Origin: Conexivisphaerales archaeon
GTDB lineage: Archaea; Thermoproteota; Nitrososphaeria; Conexivisphaerales; DTJL01
Reading direction: 5' to 3'
DNA length: 64,000 nt
Assembly: GCA_038728585.1 (NCBI GenBank)
Contig: JAVYTR010000005.1
Span: forward strand, 30,898-94,897
Under the pieces are notes generated by a model. The model saw only the letters and a program-made list of their open reading frames with translations, was not told the DNA's origin and ran no database searches. This document shows, one piece after another, positions 34,050 to 42,865 of the stretch; the first letter of the stretch is position 1; each line of letters begins with the position of its first letter. Made by a program: the position numbers and the translations under genes.

Positions 34050-34928
34050 ATGGCCGAAGTTGAACCGATAACAGGGCGCTATATTCATCTGAGAATAGAT
34101 AATTCAGATTACAGAGTATACTTTGAGGAGTCTGGCCAGGGAATTCCTGTAATCTGCGGCCATACCGCTGGGTCTGATAGCCGCCAATGGAGGCATGTGC
34201 TTTGTGACGAATATCTGCAGAAGAACTTCAGATTGATAGCCTTCGACCTTCCCGGACACGGGAAGAGCTTCCCGAAAGATGGTTGGTGGATGGAGGAGTA
34301 CAGACTCAGACGTGATTTCTACGTAAAAGTGATACTGGCCCTGGCAAAGGGGCTGAAATTGACCCGACCTGTTTTCATGGGTTGTTCTATGGGCGGAAAC
34401 ATCTGTCCTCACCTAGCCATACTCTATCCAGGTTTCTTCAGAGCCCTTATCGCTGTGGAGGCAAGTGATTACTCGGGGCAGGTCGAAGGGGCGAAGAAGG
34501 GTGAAGACTATTCTTACGACTGGTTCTACCACCCTCATGTACACGGAGGTGATGCATCAGCCACTTCGATCTACAGCTTAATGGCACCTCAGAGCCCAGA
34601 GAAGTTCAAGAGGGAAACATGGTGGTGTTACAGTCAGTCTGCGCCTGGAATCTTCCGAGGGGACCTGCTTTTCTGGGGTGAGGAGCACGATGTCAGAGAA
34701 TCAGCTTCGTCAATAGACACTGCGAAGACTTTGTTTTATGTCTTCAACGGTGAGTACGATTGGTCAACTCCTCCCGAGCATGGAAAACGGCTCGTCTCCA
34801 GGATCAAGGGTGCGAAGCATGTAGTAATGAAAAATGTCGGACATTTTCCCATGTCTGAGAATCCAGAAGAATTCAAGAAATATCTTCATCCAGTGATGGA
34901 TGAGATACTTGCAAAGAGTAAGCAATAG
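34050..34928 (+). CDS. alpha/beta hydrolase
   Basis: A 292-residue alpha/beta-hydrolase-fold enzyme. Seen: oxyanion-loop region CGHTAGSDSRQW, FDLPGHGKSF, nucleophile elbow GCSMGG with Ser113, acid Asp in GEYDWSTPPEHG and catalytic His in VGHFPMSENPEEF. All three catalytic residues are present. A longer than usual cap (KKGEDYSYDWFYHPHVHGGD) suggests a specific substrate. It is the last gene of the MFS/SCP2-like/hydrolase operon. Known relatives include carboxylesterases, C-C bond hydrolases of aromatic breakdown and lactonases; I cannot choose among them. Confidence 0.87.
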   Translation: MAEVEPITGRYIHLRIDNSDYRVYFEESGQGIPVICGHTAGSDSRQWRHVLCDEYLQKNFRLIAFDLPGHGKSFPKDGWWMEEYRLRRDFYVKVILALAKGLKLTRPVFMGCSMGGNICPHLAILYPGFFRALIAVEASDYSGQVEGAKKGEDYSYDWFYHPHVHGGDASATSIYSLMAPQSPEKFKRETWWCYSQSAPGIFRGDLLFWGEEHDVRESASSIDTAKTLFYVFNGEYDWSTPPEHGKRLVSRIKGAKHVVMKNVGHFPMSENPEEFKKYLHPVMDEILAKSKQ

Positions 34929-35556
34929 AAGATCGCCACTCCTGCGGCTAACAACTCTTCCCAATTTTCAACTTGTTTTCCTTCGTAACTGATGTTTCAG
35001 AACTATATTCAAGGTCCTAAGAAAGCCTGAGGCCAGAATCCGTTGCCTTTTTCTGGCAACTTGGTTATTATAGCATATCTGACCAAGCAAGGCTTCCTGG
35101 ACAAGAGAGGGTAACCCGAATCAATTACAAATGAGTTCATAGTTACCTCATCTCTAAATCTACAGTAAACTTGTTTGGACAGAAAGAAGATTTAGTAGGC
35201 GTCTACTGATCTCTAGCCTATATCTGTGCAGGGGTGGCCCTTCCTCCCCCGGAGTGGTCTTACTACGTCAGAATTGGACCAGATATATCGCAGTTCGTTA
35301 TCCTCTTTTGTCCTCAGTTCGTCAATCTTCCTGTATCACCCTTCAGTCATAGCTATCCCGCTGGGAACGATTGGCGAATAGATGTCGTAGAACGAATGGG
35401 CGAGTGTTAGGTCATTTGGTCATCGATTCAACTTGTCATATCTTCAGCAAAAGGTATGACTGGGTGGAAATCTTGATGGATTCAGGCACGGCAGACCTGT
35501 AGGTAAGATTTTGATACAGTCTCCTACTTTTATACTCATCTTGGCATCTTATTTTT
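34929..35556. other. gene-poor region, possibly holding a decayed minus-strand gene
   Basis: One minus-strand frame reads protein-like text broken by stops: FYDIYSPIVPSGIAMTEG, then DELRTKEDNELRYIWSNSD and further on RDEVTMNSFVIDSGYPLLS. I do not recognise a family, so this is only a possible remnant. Near the right end, TTTTATAC at 35527-35534 is the TATA element for the ParB-like gene. Confidence 0.35.
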
Positions 35557-36561
35557 GTGTATCAGACTGGTGTTCAAAGCCAGGAATTTATCCAACTGCG
35601 TCTCTCACAGATAGAACGCGCATCCTTTCTCGAGATCAGGTCTGAATATGAGGACGATCAGGAATTTGTTGAACTTCTCAGATCTATCATGGAGCAAGGA
35701 CTTCTAGAACCTCTAATTGTAAGGAAGAGTAATTCACAAGTTAAGGAGGATACTACGGAACAAAAATATGAGCTAATTTGTGGTTACAGACGGTACCTAG
35801 CTTGCAGGAGACTCGGGATAGACCCCGTGCCATGTGTAGTCATGAATCTCAACGATAGGCAGGCCTTGGAGGCATCGCTTGTGGAAAACACTCAAAGAAA
35901 AAGCCTCAACCCAATCGAAGAGGCGGAGGCATTCAAGTCCTATGTGTTCAACTTCGGGCGTGGAAGTATAAGCAGACTGGCTGAAAGGATAGGAAAGAGC
36001 GAAGAGTATGTATCACACAGATTACTTCTGCTTGGACTGCCCAAGCCGATTCAAGACAGAATCACCAAAAGAATGCTAGACCCTAGTCATGCAATGGAAT
36101 TAGTCTGGCTCAAAGACGTAAAGAAGCAACTAGAATTGTATGAGCTTATCTCAAAACATAACCTTTCGCTGAGGGAGCTACGAAGCGTTGTCAGGAAAGT
36201 TAAAGATGGAATTTCTCCCAAGGAAGCAGTGAAAGATGTTGTAAAAATTAAGCAAGTGGTAAGAATCAAAGACATCAATACCAATGCTGATGCACAATCT
36301 AATGACAGTTGGCCCTACTACACAATCAGTTCTCATGAATTAAGAAAGGATAAAAAACTGCAGCTACTTGACAAGGCGATCATTCTGATAAGAGGTTCGC
36401 TGACAGGTCTAGATTTCTTGATCCATGAATCCGAAATGATGCCAGATATTAAAAAGATACTCATGGAAAACAGGCAGCTTGTCCACGGGATTCTGGATGG
36501 TTTAATAACACAAAAGATCAGATACAAACGTAACAGGACAGAATCCCCGATACCGGCGTGA
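35557..36561 (+). CDS. ParB/Spo0J-like DNA-binding protein
   Basis: This 334-residue protein has a ParB N-terminal domain (SQIERASFLEIRSE; LLRSIMEQGLLEPLIVRK; GYRRYLACRRLGI; EASLVENTQRKSLNPIEEAE, the ENxQR motif of the CTPase fold), then a HTH (GSISRLAERIGKSEEYVSHR, about residues 130-155) and a C-terminal region of about 150 residues without a clear match. Known: ParB clamps segregate DNA with ParA, but archaeal relatives also act as regulators. No ParA is in the window. The start is GTG 35557 with TTTTATAC 23-30 bases upstream, so leaderless. It stands alone in a gene-poor part. Confidence 0.85.
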   Translation: MYQTGVQSQEFIQLRLSQIERASFLEIRSEYEDDQEFVELLRSIMEQGLLEPLIVRKSNSQVKEDTTEQKYELICGYRRYLACRRLGIDPVPCVVMNLNDRQALEASLVENTQRKSLNPIEEAEAFKSYVFNFGRGSISRLAERIGKSEEYVSHRLLLLGLPKPIQDRITKRMLDPSHAMELVWLKDVKKQLELYELISKHNLSLRELRSVVRKVKDGISPKEAVKDVVKIKQVVRIKDINTNADAQSNDSWPYYTISSHELRKDKKLQLLDKAIILIRGSLTGLDFLIHESEMMPDIKKILMENRQLVHGILDGLITQKIRYKRNRTESPIPA

Positions 36562-37019
36562 AATGCATGTCATAATCCATTATATCAGGCCATTCAGTTC
36601 AGTTCTTCAGGGCAAACCGAGTTGGTCGGTTTAAATGCCGAGCTATTATGGGCAATACCCGAGAGCGACGTAATAGGCATAAGTTTGAAGGGGCTGTAAC
36701 AAAGAGAGTCCGTCTGTAACTATGAGTTTCGCACGAATACCGTCTCGACGAAAGGGCGGTCTATTAACCAGTCAAAGCCGTTTAACAACATGAAGATTGT
36801 TGATTCCAATTTTCACATTAGCCTTTGGTCTTCATTATTGTATCTGTGAAACTTTGCTATCTTCTATTCCGTAAAAAGAAGCATTTTATTGTAGAAAATA
36901 GTTCAATACTTCGCACAAGCTAAATTAGTCTAGCCTGACTTACTAAGGAGATTGAGAATAAATGAAGCAGATGTTTTATGTTTTAAGCACATCATCGCAT
37001 TACCCGGGAGGTATGCCAT
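36562..37019. other. intergenic region
   Basis: No gene is recognised. It has the hairpin at 36614-36632 and, at the right end, a TTTTATGTTTTAAGC promoter-like stretch (36971-36985) and the GGGAGGT Shine-Dalgarno (37006-37012) of the next gene. Confidence 0.5.
36614..36632 (+). terminator. hairpin after the ParB-like gene
   Basis: AAACCGA (36614-36620) and TCGGTTT (36626-36632) form a perfect 7-bp stem with a 5-base loop, 53 bases after the ParB-like stop. The stem ends in T residues. A terminator is likely; an operator dyad is the alternative. Confidence 0.4.
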
Positions 37020-37982
37020 ATGCCTTTTAACCCGTTCAAATCAGCCTCGGAAAAGGGAGACGAAGACTTCCAGAAGGCATATGAAAAAGGAGTAAATCTA
37101 GGTCCACAGCATTGGGGCGATGCATATCACTATTTTGCTTCAGCAGCAAAGCATTACACAGAGGCTGGTGACCAGCAAAAGGCTGCAATCTCAACTGCTC
37201 TTAGCACCTTATTCATAACCCTAACATCCCCTTCTTCAGAAGGCTGGAAGAAGTGCAGCGAGCAGCTCTCCGCACTTGGCAGCACACAGCTGAACGTTGG
37301 TTTTGCAACTGATTCAGCGTCATTAGCAAATCAGGCAGCGATTATGGCTGCAGAAGCAGAGATAATGCCTTCGATAAATGCTTCTACGAGTGACCAGGCC
37401 AAGGCTACAAGGCTGAGAGAATTGGCTCAGAAATATGTGGAATTGACGGGCTCAGACCTTGCTCTCTGGAAGCTTCTGAGGCAGGAGATTGACCCGCAGA
37501 GCAAAGCCTATTACCTCATGGGCCTGGCAAGTCTGATAGATGCAAACAGCTTTGTCTATTCTGACCCGGAGAAGAGCGTCACTCTCTTCTCTAATGCTAT
37601 AACAAACTTCGAAGTTGCAGGCAGCGATCCACTCGGTGTGAAGACTAACACATCAGCTAAGGCTGAAGATATGGCGAAGATAGCAAAGTGCTGGTTCTGC
37701 GGCAGAGAGGTGCAGGGGAGAGATGCCAACTTCTTTAAGGTAAATGCGCAGATAACTGCCTACATGAGAAGCAAATACGGTAATGAGATGCCAGCATCGA
37801 TCGATGGACCATCGGTCGTAGCCTGCGCTGCCTGCTATTCAGCTATCCAGAACCTATCTGACATAGTGGCCCAAAAGTATTACAGGCTTGCTCTGGACGA
37901 AATAAATGCTCTCGCAGAAAGAGTAAGCAGACTAGAATCAGAAGTATCACATATGAGAATAACTTTCACTTCAGGCAGGTGA
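37020..37982 (+). CDS. uncharacterised helical-repeat protein with a split zinc-binding site
   Basis: This 320-residue protein is not recognised. Seen: an N-terminal ~210-residue helical region resembling TPR or 14-3-3-like repeats (DEDFQKAYEKGVNLGPQHWG, FASAAKHYTEAGDQQKAAI, YLMGLASLIDANSFVY), then CWFCGRE (near residue 223) and CAACYSA (near 269), two CxxC pairs that probably hold one zinc, and a C-terminal coiled coil (INALAERVSRLESEVSHM). No signal peptide or transmembrane helix, so it should be cytosolic. A clear GGGAGGT Shine-Dalgarno lies 7 bases before the ATG, unusual in this window and a sign of a leadered mRNA. Its partner gene starts 4 bases after the stop. Confidence 0.75.
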   Translation: MPFNPFKSASEKGDEDFQKAYEKGVNLGPQHWGDAYHYFASAAKHYTEAGDQQKAAISTALSTLFITLTSPSSEGWKKCSEQLSALGSTQLNVGFATDSASLANQAAIMAAEAEIMPSINASTSDQAKATRLRELAQKYVELTGSDLALWKLLRQEIDPQSKAYYLMGLASLIDANSFVYSDPEKSVTLFSNAITNFEVAGSDPLGVKTNTSAKAEDMAKIAKCWFCGREVQGRDANFFKVNAQITAYMRSKYGNEMPASIDGPSVVACAACYSAIQNLSDIVAQKYYRLALDEINALAERVSRLESEVSHMRITFTSGR

Positions 37983-37986
37983 AGAT

Positions 37987-39540
37987 ATGAACCAGCTTGA
38001 GTCGCTGAAATGTTCACAGTGCGGTGCACCTTTACCCCCTTTTCAGTCGGAGATGGTAACCTGTCCCTATTGCGGAGTGACACAGCAGAGAATAGATGCA
38101 GAAAAATATGTTCAGCAGCTGACTGCTGAAGTCTACAGCTGGATAAAATCGATGATCCCAGCAGGTACTCAAACTATAACTCAGGCAGACCCGATTGCTA
38201 GGTCACAGATATTTGAAAGTCTTGTGAGGCCTAGCCTTGAACAGAGGAGCCTTATTATAGATACTCAGTTCACAAAGGTAGGGGCAAACTGCCTTATTGT
38301 CCCACCGTTTGTGACCACAAGCCCTCAGATTGCTGAAATAGCAAGGATGAATTCAAAACAGTATCTTGAGGACGCATCGAAGTATGAAGGGCTGAGCCCT
38401 CTAGCTCAGTCAACCGAGCAGATCTCTCTCATATCGCTCGTTGCTTCCAAGTGTGAGGCGATGGGATTTCTGACCAACGTGGCAAGCATACATACGAACA
38501 ATCAGCTGAGGAGCTATGAACAGGTTTCGAAGAACTTCGATAGAGTTGCTGAAATTCTTTCTGAACACCAGAGTTACGCAGGAGTTGCTCTAAGGTCCAA
38601 ATCATTGGCAAGCATGGCCAGAGCAATAATGCTTTTGCAGAAGGGCCAAGTAAACGATGCAATAGACGAGCTTAACACTGCCAGAAGCTATCAGAACGAA
38701 GCAGCTAGTGCTCTGGCTTCATCTCCGTCAATGCTCAGCTGGTATGCTGGACTCAAATCAGAAATGGTCATGCTCGATTCGTTAAACTCTCTGGCTCAAG
38801 GCCTCTCCGCAGCAATATCTTTTGGTCTTAACTACGGGGAAGCTCTTGGTAAGCTGGAGATCTACACAAAGACATACCAGTCTGTTACTTTGCAAGTAAA
38901 CCAAGCCAACAACGGGCTGAAGCCAGATACCTATCAGTTTGTCGCTCATGCATTCAGGGATATCTACAGTGCTAAAGCAGGTCTTTCCTCTGCTCCAAGG
39001 ATACTGGGTAATGGTCCTTACTGGGCATACTGCTGGCTTGTCGAGCTGAACTACACCTTTGAAACAGGGATGCTCTTCATGAAAAAAGGTGTTCCCACGA
39101 CTGAAAGATTCCTCTTGCCAGCACAGTTTCCTCTCTATTACAAGCAGTTTCAATCTTCACCCCATGACTTTGTTCTTGATATATTTTCAGTTAAAGCTCC
39201 AAGCAAATTCTGGGACAGGGTTTCAGGAAAAGAAACAGCCTTGACAACAGGCCTTGGATACCAATACCTGTCTCAGCTCAGAACCGAAAGGGTTCCTCCC
39301 TCTGCACAGATAATTCCACCCTATTGCACGAAGGTTGATGCAGACAGGGCAGCAAACTATTATCTGGATTCTGTGAGGAATATGCTTAGAGGTAAACTGA
39401 AGCTGAGCATCCCAACAATATCCCAGCCTGTGCTTGCAGGTGGCTCTATTGTAAACGGCAGGCTGATAATTCAGGGCATTCCCGATTATATCTGTCCCTA
39501 CATTGGAGATGAGTCAGCGATAAAGCAGATAAGCTTCTAA
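37987..39540 (+). CDS. uncharacterised zinc-ribbon protein, partner of the preceding gene
   Basis: This 517-residue protein begins with a zinc ribbon (CSQCGAPLPPFQ at ~10-20, CPYCGVTQQ at ~29-37) followed by about 480 residues of mostly helical sequence that I do not recognise. A mid-protein segment (LRSKSLASMARAIMLLQKGQ; NDAIDELNTARSYQNE) looks TPR-like, and the C-terminal third holds GNGPYWAYCWLVELNYTF and repeated Tyr/Phe-rich strands. It lies 4 bases after the previous gene, so the two proteins probably act together. Ribbon plus repeats suggests an adaptor or assembly factor, but that is a guess. No transmembrane segment is seen. Confidence 0.75.
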   Translation: MNQLESLKCSQCGAPLPPFQSEMVTCPYCGVTQQRIDAEKYVQQLTAEVYSWIKSMIPAGTQTITQADPIARSQIFESLVRPSLEQRSLIIDTQFTKVGANCLIVPPFVTTSPQIAEIARMNSKQYLEDASKYEGLSPLAQSTEQISLISLVASKCEAMGFLTNVASIHTNNQLRSYEQVSKNFDRVAEILSEHQSYAGVALRSKSLASMARAIMLLQKGQVNDAIDELNTARSYQNEAASALASSPSMLSWYAGLKSEMVMLDSLNSLAQGLSAAISFGLNYGEALGKLEIYTKTYQSVTLQVNQANNGLKPDTYQFVAHAFRDIYSAKAGLSSAPRILGNGPYWAYCWLVELNYTFETGMLFMKKGVPTTERFLLPAQFPLYYKQFQSSPHDFVLDIFSVKAPSKFWDRVSGKETALTTGLGYQYLSQLRTERVPPSAQIIPPYCTKVDADRAANYYLDSVRNMLRGKLKLSIPTISQPVLAGGSIVNGRLIIQGIPDYICPYIGDESAIKQISF

Positions 39541-39615
39541 CCTTTTCCGTAAGCCAGATTCTTTTCAGGAACAGAGTATCAGTATTTAATAACCCCAACC
39601 AAGGCTGAAGGAGAA

Positions 39616-40284
39616 GTGCAGCTCAGCGACCAAATACATATTATAGATGGGGTTAGAGGAGCCAATTCATACCTATACATAGAACCCGGAGCAGCAGCTT
39701 TGATTGATACAGGCATGCCAGGAAACGCTGAAAGAATCTTAGATTATATACGAGTAACCGGTTTAAAGCCAGAGGACCTCAGATACATTGTGCTCACTCA
39801 TGCAGATGTCGACCATTCTGGTAGCGCCAAGGAGCTTAGGGAGATAACAGGCGCAAAGGTAGCTATTCATTCTGCGGATGCTGTTAGGATAGAGGGAAAA
39901 ACGAAGCTAAAGGAGGTGAAAGGACCTTTTTCGTTCATTTTCAACATTGCAAACGCTTTGATATCGTTTCAGAATTTTGAGCCTGATATATTGATTAAAG
40001 ATTCTGATTCTCTGCTTGGCCTGAAAGTGGTCCATACCCCTGGCCATACTGAAGGCAGCGTCTGCCTTTACAGAGAAAAAGAAGCAATATTTGTAGGCGA
40101 TGCATTGAGAACGACGAAAAAAGGAAGTCCCAAACTGCCTCCTAGCTTCCTGAGCATCAATATGCAGCAGGCAAAGGAATCCGTCAGAAGAATTTCTGCA
40201 CTTGAATATCGTCTGCTTTTGCCCGGTCATGGGAGGCCTATAACCATAGCTGCTTCAGAAAAAGTAAGAAAGCTGGTGCGCTAG
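39616..40284 (+). CDS. MBL-fold metallo-hydrolase
   Basis: This 222-residue protein has the metallo-beta-lactamase motifs: ALIDTGMPG, THADVDHSG (HxHxDH-type with Ala-Asp replacing the middle His to give HxDxDH), HTPGHTEGSV, VGDAL and LLPGHGRPI. The first motif reads H-A-D-V-D-H, so one usual His is Asp, as in some glyoxalase-II-like or arylsulfatase relatives. Substrate unknown. The start is GTG 39616 with TATTTAATA at 39583-39591, so leaderless. It stands alone between the zinc-ribbon pair and the CMD gene. Confidence 0.87.
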   Translation: MQLSDQIHIIDGVRGANSYLYIEPGAAALIDTGMPGNAERILDYIRVTGLKPEDLRYIVLTHADVDHSGSAKELREITGAKVAIHSADAVRIEGKTKLKEVKGPFSFIFNIANALISFQNFEPDILIKDSDSLLGLKVVHTPGHTEGSVCLYREKEAIFVGDALRTTKKGSPKLPPSFLSINMQQAKESVRRISALEYRLLLPGHGRPITIAASEKVRKLVR

Positions 40285-40427
40285 AAAATATTCCATAGCA
40301 TGGTTCCTAAAGTCATGGCGGCTTTTTGTAGCAGCTGTTCCTTATGCATTTAACCATCTTTTAGTGTTATGTCTGGGCGCATAATGTTTATCCATCCAGC
40401 CTGCATACCTGGAAACGGTAATAATTT

Positions 40428-40820
40428 ATGGCTGAGAAACTCGTCAAACAAATGGAGAAGAAAAGAGGGTACATCCTCAGGGGCCATCGTGTACTTGCAG
40501 AATACGATTCAAACAAACTCGAATCGTATGATAATTTCTTTAGTAGCGTTATGGTCCGTAAATCTGCACTTAACAGGAAGACAAAGGAACTCATAGCACT
40601 TTCTGTGCTTGCGTCAAGAGGTCTCTTTGATCCTTTCCTGCTGCATGCAGAAAGAGCTTTTAAAGAAGGAGCGAGCATAAACGAAATCATTGATGCAGTA
40701 TGCATATCTGGGCTTTACGCTGGCGCTCCCTCCATGCTCTATGCACTACAGTATCTGGATAAAAAATTTGGAAAAGTAGCAAAAAAGGGAAATAAGCTCT
40801 GGCTAAACTATAAATACTGA
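40428..40820 (+). CDS. carboxymuconolactone decarboxylase (CMD) family protein without CxxC
   Basis: A 130-residue all-helical protein with the CMD core: YDNFFSSVMVRKSALNRKTK, ELIALSVLASRGLFDPFLLH, AERAFKEGASINEIIDAVCI. The AhpD-type CxxC is absent; the segment reads GLFDPFLLHAE, keeping the His and an Asp. So it is not a thiol peroxidase and is closer to true CMD or to uncharacterised members. The opposite-strand frame 40388-40705 is a shadow. It lies just before the BMP importer genes, without clear functional tie. Confidence 0.82.
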   Translation: MAEKLVKQMEKKRGYILRGHRVLAEYDSNKLESYDNFFSSVMVRKSALNRKTKELIALSVLASRGLFDPFLLHAERAFKEGASINEIIDAVCISGLYAGAPSMLYALQYLDKKFGKVAKKGNKLWLNYKY

Positions 40821-40839
40821 AACTATTTCACATGCCGTA

Positions 40840-41907
40840 ATGCGTTCACATCGCTCTGTATCAAGAGTGGCAATAGTTCTAGCTGTCATAGTAGTTGTCG
40901 TCGTGGCAGCAGTAGGTCTGTATTATGTATACGGGACTCAATCAAAGGCACCTACAAGCAAATTCAAAGTAGCGGAAATTATTCCAGGTTATGTAAACGA
41001 CCAGAGCTACGCTGAAGCTGGTTACTTGGCACTTCAAGCCTTAAACAGCTCGGAGCATGTTCCTATAGCCTACACTGAAAATATACTCAGTCCAACAGCT
41101 GCTTTCCAAACCGCGGTGCAACAATACATTAGCGAAGGGTACAATATTATCTATCTGCATGGATCACAATTTGCATCCGCAGTAGGTATTGCTCCGAACT
41201 CCACAGGCTTGGCATCACAGTATCCCAATGTCGAGTTCATAGTGGAAGCTGATACCCCCGGCCCTGTTCCAGTTGCGAAGAACGTCTGGGTTATCGACAG
41301 AAACTTTGCTCCTGGCTTCTACGTATTCGGGGCTCTGGCTGCGCTAGTTACCAATTCGGATAAGGTTGGATTCATAAGCGGGCAGCAGCTGCCATTTAGT
41401 AATGCTGAAGTTAACGCCGCCATTGCTGCGATGAAAACCATCAACCCGAATATCCAGTTCTATAGACAATGGGTGGGCGATTTTACAGACCCAGTTAAAA
41501 CAGGAGCGGCTGCAAGAACAATGATCGGGCTCGGTGTCGACGTCATACTTTCAGACCAGAACCTTGGTAATCCAGGCCTCTTCCAAGCGGTTCAAGGCAC
41601 AAACGTTCTGGTTGCTGTCAAATATACTGACCAGTCCAGTCAGGCACCAAACAATTATCTAACTTCATATCTTTACAATTTCACACCTCCCTTGCTGTAT
41701 GTCTATAACCAGATAGCTTCGGGTCATCTTTCTGGTTATTACAGGATTCCGTTCTCCCCAACCGGAGGCGCTTACATCCAGTTGCCTATCCAGCATGTAA
41801 GTGCCAATGTTCAGACTAGGATACAATCAATAATCAGCGGAATAGTTAATGGCTCAATCCAAGTCCCATGGAACACTACCAATCCTGGTAATGGACCATC
41901 TCTTTGA
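40840..41907 (+). CDS. BMP-family ABC transporter substrate-binding protein
   Basis: A 355-residue lipoprotein-like binding protein with an N-terminal transmembrane anchor (VAIVLAVIVVVVVAAVGLYY, residues ~10-30), then the BMP (PnrA/BmpA) fold: FKVAEIIPGYVNDQSYAEAG, IIYLHGSQFASAV, GFYVFGALAAL, KVGFISGQQLP and VDVILSDQNLGNPG. Known: this family binds nucleosides, purines or related compounds for import. The partner permeases and ATPase are on the opposite strand just downstream (41930-45499) and converge on it. It is 20 bases after the CMD gene and may share its transcript. Ligand residues cannot be read with confidence. Confidence 0.88.
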   Translation: MRSHRSVSRVAIVLAVIVVVVVAAVGLYYVYGTQSKAPTSKFKVAEIIPGYVNDQSYAEAGYLALQALNSSEHVPIAYTENILSPTAAFQTAVQQYISEGYNIIYLHGSQFASAVGIAPNSTGLASQYPNVEFIVEADTPGPVPVAKNVWVIDRNFAPGFYVFGALAALVTNSDKVGFISGQQLPFSNAEVNAAIAAMKTINPNIQFYRQWVGDFTDPVKTGAAARTMIGLGVDVILSDQNLGNPGLFQAVQGTNVLVAVKYTDQSSQAPNNYLTSYLYNFTPPLLYVYNQIASGHLSGYYRIPFSPTGGAYIQLPIQHVSANVQTRIQSIISGIVNGSIQVPWNTTNPGNGPSL

Positions 41908-41929
41908 ATAATAACTTCCACAAGAATTT

Positions 41930-42865
41930 TTATTCCTCTTGCGATTCTCTATCGTAGTTCTTGCCAAGTGCCTGAGGGAGCTCTGCTGTCCTGTACACCT
42001 GTATCAATATTGCGAGAGTAGCTATGAAAGGTGCCATGAGTAAGAAGTCTGCTGGTATGGGCAGATTCAGTAGCTGCCCATATATGCTGAACACATCAAA
42101 CCCGGAGAAGATAAGAGCCGCGAAGAGAGTTTTGATTGGGGCCCAGCCGCCCAGCAATGCCACAGCTATCGATATCCATCCTCTGCCATTCACCAGCGAA
42201 TAAGTGTATGCTCCTGTGTAGAAGAAGGGCAGATAAGCTCCGGCCATGCCTATCAGTGCTGAACCAGCTATGGTAAGCAGATATCTGGTCCTGAATACAT
42301 TTATCCCAAGTGTATCTGCAACTCTCGGTCTCTCTCCGACCGACCTGACCTTCAATCCATAATCAGTTTTGTAAAGCAGGTACCAGATTGCTACTGCCAG
42401 AACGACGCTGAAATAAAATACACCGTTCTGAGAGAAGAGGATCGGTCCTATGTAAGGCAGCCGGGATAGGATAGGAATGTTTACTGGCTGCAGGGTAGGA
42501 ATCCTGGGCACAATGCTGCCCGTTGAGAACGCAAGCTTGTAGGCATAATTTGCAACCCCCTCCCCCATTATGAACAGAGAGAGGCCTACTATAAACTGGT
42601 TCTGCTTAAGCGTTATACAGAAGAATGCTAGAAGCAGTCCAAAAAGTGCTGCGGTCATCGCTCCGCCTAACAAACCTAGAAGAAGATTTCCGTTGGTAAA
42701 ATAGGCGATTAGAAACCCTAAAGACGCACTTGCCTGCATCACCCCTTCGTTAAAGACAAGAAAAACACCTGACCTGCCAGAAAGTACCATTCCAAGTCCT
42801 GACAGGATGTAAACCACACTTGTGCTGAGGACAAAAGAGAAGAAATCAGCTACTGGCTGAGCCAT
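41930..42865 (-). CDS. BMP-type (nucleoside-like) ABC transporter permease, second subunit
   Basis: A 311-residue permease of the BPD_transp_2 family (YufQ/NupQ-like): LSGRSGVFLVFNEGVMQASA, FCITLKQNQFIVGLSLFIMG, and VGERPRVADTLGINVFRTRY before SALIGMAGAYLPFFYTGAYT. About eight to nine transmembrane helices are visible. Last gene of the minus-strand operon ATPase-permease-permease; its start overlaps the previous permease by 16 bases. With that partner it forms the membrane channel for the BMP binding protein encoded convergently. Confidence 0.9.
   Translation of the reverse strand: MAQPVADFFSFVLSTSVVYILSGLGMVLSGRSGVFLVFNEGVMQASASLGFLIAYFTNGNLLLGLLGGAMTAALFGLLLAFFCITLKQNQFIVGLSLFIMGEGVANYAYKLAFSTGSIVPRIPTLQPVNIPILSRLPYIGPILFSQNGVFYFSVVLAVAIWYLLYKTDYGLKVRSVGERPRVADTLGINVFRTRYLLTIAGSALIGMAGAYLPFFYTGAYTYSLVNGRGWISIAVALLGGWAPIKTLFAALIFSGFDVFSIYGQLLNLPIPADFLLMAPFIATLAILIQVYRTAELPQALGKNYDRESQEE

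Noticed and set aside
40388-40705. 105-codon minus-strand frame
   Set aside because: It is antisense to the CMD-family gene, whose core helices are clear in the plus frame.
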